64,000 bases of DNA from Chelativorans xinjiangensis (GTDB lineage: Bacteria; Pseudomonadota; Alphaproteobacteria; Rhizobiales; Rhizobiaceae), in the NCBI RefSeq assembly GCF_009812055.1, contig NZ_WQNH01000008.1, positions 62,001-126,000 of the forward strand, written 5' to 3'. The notes under the pieces are model-generated. The model saw only the letters and a program-made list of their open reading frames with translations, did no database searches and was not told the origin of the DNA. Shown in pieces: positions 60,508-64,000 of this stretch. The stretch's first letter is position 1; each line of letters begins with the position of its first letter. The translations under genes and the position numbers were made by a program.

Positions 60508-60831
60508 TCACCGCGCAGCGGAGGAAAACATATCCTGCCGGTGCCGGCGACGGCCGATCGCATAGAAGAGAAACGCCAGGAGAGCGAAAACCACCCATCC
60601 CGGCAACGCCAGAATGGAGACCGCCACCGGCTCCCACAGCACCGGCACAGTGTAGCGCTCAACCGTGTCCTGAACGAGATTGTACGTATCGGGCGAGGTG
60701 GCCTGCCAACTCTGGCCAAGCGGCGTCAGCGCCCATTCGCCGGCGGCGATCGAACGCGTAGCGTCGATCACGGCCATGAGGACGGCGACCGCAAGGGCGA
60801 ACATCGAAAGCAGGCGGAGCACGAAACGCAT
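60508..60831 (-). CDS. Small two-helix membrane protein
   Basis: 107 aa protein with membrane helices at about residues 5-23 ([20 protein letters not shown]) and 75-95 ([15 protein letters not shown]), joined by a polar loop. Similar short proteins occur in other rhizobia but I do not know a function. It precedes msrA by 17 bp and is likely co-transcribed. The start MRFVLRLL is preferred; a longer ATG at 60852 is possible. Confidence 0.7.
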   Translation of the reverse strand: MRFVLRLLSMFALAVAVLMAVIDATRSIAAGEWALTPLGQSWQATSPDTYNLVQDTVERYTVPVLWEPVAVSILALPGWVVFALLAFLFYAIGRRRHRQDMFSSAAR

Positions 60832-61037
60832 GGCGAGACCCGGCAACGGCACTGATTACTCGTGAGATAGGCGCATGGAGCACGATTGGCAATTGCCGCG
60901 CGCATTCGAGGCGCCCGCGAAGGCCGGAGAAAAGCCCACCGGACATCTTGGCATTCACAATCAATTCGACTAGATGAGCCCCGGGCATCCATGCAATGCC
61001 CTGAGCGGCGCGTCGCCACGCGACAAATGCCGTTCGC

Positions 61038-61127
61038 GGAGAGGTGGCCGAGTGGTTGAAGGCGCACGCCTGGAACGCGTGTATACGGGAAACCGTATCG
61101 AGGGTTCGAATCCCTCTCTCTCCGCCA
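61038..61127 (+). tRNA. tRNA-Ser (anticodon GGA)
   Basis: 90-nt class II tRNA including encoded CCA. The acceptor stem GGAGAGG pairs with TCTCTCC (one G-U); the D arm is GGCCGAGTGGTTGAAGGC; the anticodon loop is CTGGAAC with anticodon GGA, reading UCC/UCU; a long variable arm (TATACGGGAAACCGTATCG) and the T arm GGGTTCGAATCCC follow. All features of serine tRNA. Confidence 0.97.
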
Positions 61128-61429
61128 TCCTGCATCGCTCTCCGGGCTTCGCAGGATTGGCGGTGCCTCTCATGCGAAGCAGGATGCTCTCCGAAGCTTT
61201 AGCGAAGGAGAGCTATCAGTGTTCCGGACACATAGGTTGCGTTTCATGCTGAGGGCATGGGTGACATCTCGTGCCGCACGCTTCGGCGCGCGTTGCGGGC
61301 GTTTCGGGCCAAGCCTATAGTCCGGGTGGAAGGAGAGCGCTGTGGCGATGCCGACGACCCCTGACGAAGACAAGCCGTTTCATCCTCGCGGACGGCGAAG
61401 CTGCCGCGCGACCGGCACCAGGAGGACTT
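61128..61429. other. Gap between tRNA-Ser and coaBC
   Basis: 302 bp without a gene. ATCCTGC (61127-61133) and GCAGGAT (61151-61157) could act as the tRNA terminator hairpin. GCTCTCC (61186-61192) and GGAGAGC (61207-61213) flank a GAAGC-ttta-GCGAA core, a hairpin of a kind often seen near tRNA genes in this order. No integrase or attachment duplication of the tRNA end is visible. Confidence 0.5.
61186..61213. repeat. Hairpin downstream of tRNA-Ser
   Basis: GCTCTCC (61186-61192) and GGAGAGC (61207-61213) pair perfectly around GAAGCTTTAGCGAA, whose ends also pair partly. It lies 60 bp beyond the tRNA and has no T-run. Possible terminator or dispersed element. Confidence 0.5.
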
Positions 61430-62665
61430 ATGTCTCTATCCGGTAAGCGCGTTCTTCTCGTCATCGGCGGCGGCATTGCCGCCTACAAATGCCTCGACCT
61501 CATCCGCCGCCTGCGTGAACGGGGGGCCGCGGTGCGCTGTGTCATGACGAAGGCATCGCAGGAGTTCATCACGCCGCTCTCCGTCGGCGCCCTGTCGGCC
61601 GACCACGTTTACACCGACCTCTTCGACCGTCAGGACGAGCACGATGTCGGCCACATTCGCCTATCGCGCGAGGCCGATCTCATCGTGGTGGCGCCGGCCA
61701 CGGCCGACCTGATGGCCAAGCTTGCCACGGGCCATGCCAACGACCTTTCCTCTACGGTGCTTCTGGCCACCGACAAGCCGGTGCTGATGGCGCCGGCAAT
61801 GAACCCGAAGATGTGGGCGCACCCGGCCACCAAGCGCAACCGCGAGACGTTGTCCCGCGACGGCATCCGCCTCATTGGGCCGAACAGCGGCGAGATGGCA
61901 GAAGGCGGCGAGGCCGGCGAGGGTCGAATGGCCGAGCCGCTGGAGATCGTCGCGGCGATCGAGGACGCGCTGGCAGACGGGCCCAGGCCGCTCGCCGGGC
62001 GCAAGATCCTCGTCACCTCCGGGCCGACGCACGAGGCCATCGACCCGGTGCGCTACATTGCCAACCGCTCCTCCGGCCGGCAGGGGCATGCGGTCGCAGC
62101 CGCCCTGGCGAAGCTCGGCGCCGACGTGCATCTGGTCTCCGGCCCCGTCTCGATAGCCGACCCGCAAGGCGTGAAGACCGTCCACGTGGAAAGCGCCCGC
62201 CAGATGCACGAAGCGGTGGAGGCGCTTCTGCCCGCCGACGCAGGCATTTTCGTCGCCGCCGTAGCGGACTGGCGGCCGCAGGCCGAAACGATGGAAAAGA
62301 TCAAGAAGCAGAAGGGCAAGGACGCGCCGGCGCTAGCCCTCACGGAAAATCCGGACATCCTGGCCGCCGTCGGCCACCATGAAAAGCGCCCCCGTCTCGT
62401 CGTCGGTTTTGCCGCGGAGACCGAGAACGTGGTGGAGAACGCCCGCGCCAAGCTGGCGAAGAAGGGCGCCGACATCATAGTCGCCAACGACGTCTCGCAC
62501 GACAGCGGTATTGGCTCTTCCGGTGTCATGGGCGGCGAACGCAACCGGGTCCATCTCGTCAGTGGCGAGGACGTCGAGGAGTGGCCGGAAATGACCAAGG
62601 AGGACGTGGCGGAGCGGCTGGCGGTGCTGATCGCTGGAATGCTCGGCGGGGAGCGGAAGGCTTGA
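61430..62665 (+). CDS. coaBC: Phosphopantothenoylcysteine synthase/decarboxylase
   Basis: 411 aa bifunctional enzyme of coenzyme A synthesis. The N-terminal flavin decarboxylase (CoaC) has GGGIAAYKCLDLIRRLR, H75 in VGHIRLS and PAMNPKMW; the C-terminal ligase (CoaB) has TSGPTHEAIDPVRYIANRSSG. The E. coli CoaC active-site cysteine C158 (in QACGDIGPGRM) is replaced: here the loop reads MAEGGEAGEGRM, with E158. The start has AGGAGGA upstream; a longer ATG at 61271 is less likely. The following GNAT overlaps by 4 bp. Confidence 0.94.
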   Translation: MSLSGKRVLLVIGGGIAAYKCLDLIRRLRERGAAVRCVMTKASQEFITPLSVGALSADHVYTDLFDRQDEHDVGHIRLSREADLIVVAPATADLMAKLATGHANDLSSTVLLATDKPVLMAPAMNPKMWAHPATKRNRETLSRDGIRLIGPNSGEMAEGGEAGEGRMAEPLEIVAAIEDALADGPRPLAGRKILVTSGPTHEAIDPVRYIANRSSGRQGHAVAAALAKLGADVHLVSGPVSIADPQGVKTVHVESARQMHEAVEALLPADAGIFVAAVADWRPQAETMEKIKKQKGKDAPALALTENPDILAAVGHHEKRPRLVVGFAAETENVVENARAKLAKKGADIIVANDVSHDSGIGSSGVMGGERNRVHLVSGEDVEEWPEMTKEDVAERLAVLIAGMLGGERKA

Positions 62666-63189
62666 GCGGCGTGCCGGTACTCGAAACCGAGCGCCTCATC
62701 CTGCGGGAGCATCGACCGGACGATCTCGACTCCTACCACGCCATGTGGTGCGATCCCGAGGTCGTCCGCTACGTCAACAGCGGAGGCGGCGCACTCAGCC
62801 GGGAACAGGCGTGGGACGCAATCCTGCGCCACCGCGGCATATGGGCGATCTTCGGGTTCGGTTTCTGGATCATCGAGGACAAGAGCAGCGGCAGACTGAT
62901 AGGGGAAGCCGGCGTGCAGGAGCGTTGCCGTGACATCCAGCCCGCGATCCGCGGCACGCTGGAGGCAGGATGGGTCCTGCTGCCCGAATGGCACGGCCGC
63001 GGTTTCGCACGGGAGGCGATGGGGGCGATCATCGACTGGTGCGATGCCAGATTTCCCGCCAAGGGGTTCACCTGCATCATCAATCCCGCTAACGAGCGTT
63101 CGCTTAAGCTTGCCGGAAAACTCGGCTTTCGCGTCGTCGCCCACACCAGCTACCGGGACACGCCCAACGTCCTCCTCCGGCGCGACTGA
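62662..63189 (+). CDS. GNAT-family acetyltransferase (RimJ-like)
   Basis: 175 aa acetyltransferase. LETERLILREHRPDDLDSY is the RimJ/RimL-type opening and EWHGRGFAREAMGAIIDW the acetyl-CoA loop; NPANERSLKLAGKLGFR closes the fold. It could modify a protein N-terminus or a small molecule. Starts at TTG 62662 overlapping the coaBC stop (a GTG at 62671 is possible). Its stop touches the convergent VOC gene without a gap. Confidence 0.9.
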   Translation: MSGVPVLETERLILREHRPDDLDSYHAMWCDPEVVRYVNSGGGALSREQAWDAILRHRGIWAIFGFGFWIIEDKSSGRLIGEAGVQERCRDIQPAIRGTLEAGWVLLPEWHGRGFAREAMGAIIDWCDARFPAKGFTCIINPANERSLKLAGKLGFRVVAHTSYRDTPNVLLRRD

Positions 63190-63555
63190 TCACCAGGAGC
63201 CGGCCTTGCCGTCGACGAGGTGTATGATCGAGGCCGGGCTGGATATCCAGAAGCCGTCGAAGTCTTCCCCCAACGCTTCGATTTCGTCGCAGCGCACGGT
63301 TCCCGCCTGCGCAAAATGCTCTGCCGCGGCCCGCGTGTCGTCCGTCACCACCTCCAGCCACAATTCGGCCTGGCTCATGCCCGGCACACGGTCGATCCAC
63401 AACTGGTTGGCACCAAAGCGGAAGCCGACCGCCGGCAAAAGCTCCTCGATCTGCTCGAAACCAAGCACATCCCGGTAAAACCGCACCGTTTCCTCATACT
63501 GGTGCGGTGGCACTTTCATGGCGATGTTCCGCCCGCCCTCGAATTTCGGCTTCAT
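63190..63555 (-). CDS. VOC-family (glyoxalase/bleomycin-resistance-like) protein
   Basis: 121 aa single-domain VOC protein. NIAMKVPPHQYEETVRFYRDVLGF opens the fold; DFDGFWISSPASIIHLVDG closes it. Metal site and substrate unknown. It lies 14 bp downstream of another VOC gene on the same strand. Confidence 0.88.
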   Translation of the reverse strand: MKPKFEGGRNIAMKVPPHQYEETVRFYRDVLGFEQIEELLPAVGFRFGANQLWIDRVPGMSQAELWLEVVTDDTRAAAEHFAQAGTVRCDEIEALGEDFDGFWISSPASIIHLVDGKAGSW

Positions 63556-63569
63556 TGTCCGTCCTCCGC

Positions 63570-63962
63570 TTATGCCTGGTACATCTGGATCAGGTTGCCG
63601 CAGGTGTCCTCGAACACCGCCATCAGCGGCATGTCCTCGCCCATACGCGCCGGCTCCCCGCGAAACTTCACGCCGAGCTTGCCCATGCGTTCATATTCGG
63701 CCTGGACATCATCGCAGGCGAAAGCGGTGAAGGTGATCTCCGAATCGAACAGCGCCTTCTGATAAGCCTTCGCGAAGGGATAACCTGCGGGCTCCAGGAG
63801 AAGCTCCACCCCATCTGGCGCCGCCGACGAGGCGACGGTCAGCCAGCGTGCGCCACCGACGGGAAAATCCTGCTTTTTCACGAAGCCCAGCACTTCCGTA
63901 TAGAATTTCTCCGCCCTGTCCTGGTCGTCGACCATGACGCTGGTGAGGGTGATTTTCAGCAT
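63570..63962 (-). CDS. VOC-family glyoxalase-like protein
   Basis: 130 aa protein: MLKITLTSVMVDDQDRAEKFYTEVLGF is a typical VOC start, and MAVFEDTCGNLIQMYQA the usual end with a putative metal-binding Glu. Such proteins bind metals for glyoxalase, dioxygenase or resistance functions; the exact role is unknown. The upstream end of the transcript lies at the window edge. Confidence 0.9.
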   Translation of the reverse strand: MLKITLTSVMVDDQDRAEKFYTEVLGFVKKQDFPVGGARWLTVASSAAPDGVELLLEPAGYPFAKAYQKALFDSEITFTAFACDDVQAEYERMGKLGVKFRGEPARMGEDMPLMAVFEDTCGNLIQMYQA

Positions 63963-64000
63963 GTCATCTCCTATTCACCGATATTCGGCTGGAAAGCCTT

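Noticed and set aside
60970..61173. Minus-strand open frame reading [17 protein letters not shown] and similar
   Set aside because: It is the antisense of tRNA-Ser, a well-known spurious translation; the tRNA itself is clear.
61038..61213. Integration site at tRNA-Ser
   Set aside because: No integrase, no duplicated tRNA 3' end and no island-like genes are visible next to it.

Overview
This 64 kb window is high-GC alphaproteobacterial chromosome. Gene order and protein families point to the Hyphomicrobiales (Rhizobiales), most likely a Mesorhizobium/Chelativorans/Aquamicrobium-like member of the Phyllobacteriaceae; this is inferred from synteny and family membership, as no rRNA is present. 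Supporting signs are secB-fxsA-timA-mltA-smr-xre, hslV-GNAT-hslU, hisB-DUF2628-hisH-hisA-hisF-hisE-coaA, cysG-DUF2849-cysI-cysH-DUF934, Hsp20-DUF1150, rsmI-yraN, a cpa/tad pilus operon, GGAAC-type general-stress promoters and rhizobial palindromic repeats.

Layout. 1-4142: polyamine-type ABC importer (ATPase cut by the window edge, binding protein, two permeases). 4.3-12.0 kb: protein export and envelope genes (secB, fxsA, timA, mltA, smr, xre, DUF1402), then hslV-GNAT-hslU. 12.0-13.1 kb: gene-free stretch full of palindromic repeats. 13.1-18.1 kb: his operon with a VOC gene inside it, ending in coaA. 18.1-29.6 kb: repair and housekeeping (alkB, LysM/BON, arfB, PfkB kinase, EI24-like membrane protein, nth, Ada-like methyltransferase, ribokinase, LysE exporter, nucleoside hydrolase, Hsp20/DUF1150, rsmI, yraN), including a YdeI/OmdA-like gene broken by an amber codon. 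29.7-32.3 kb: Tat-exported cyclase, composite repeat, cytochrome P450, csbD. 32.4-35.5 kb: zinc uptake znuA / znuC-znuB-zur around a Zur-box-like palindrome. 35.6-43.5 kb: cpaBCDEF-tadBC on the minus strand. 44-49 kb: rpsU and assimilatory sulfate/sulfite reduction. 49.4-64 kb: host-attachment-family protein, SDR, PBP1A, acyltransferase, GGDEF-EAL protein, RNase D, M20 peptidase, BMP-family binding protein, msrA, tRNA-Ser(GGA), coaBC, GNAT and two VOC proteins.

How the genes work together. ZnuABC and Zur form a self-contained zinc-responsive unit. The his cluster encodes the middle of histidine synthesis. CysG makes siroheme for CysI, while CysH (APS-reductase type) supplies sulfite. Ribokinase and nucleoside hydrolase could salvage ribose from nucleosides. 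The tad operon has the secretion machine but no pilin or prepilin peptidase gene in view.

I see no CRISPR array, prophage, transposase or rRNA. Nothing here is clearly a new multi-gene system. The best leads are small: an RNA-thermometer-like leader on hsp20, a VOC gene inside the his operon, an AAC(6')-like GNAT between hslV and hslU, a CoaBC lacking its catalytic cysteine, a fresh amber mutation, several clean operator-like palindromes, and a TTAAC cluster upstream of the tad operon.
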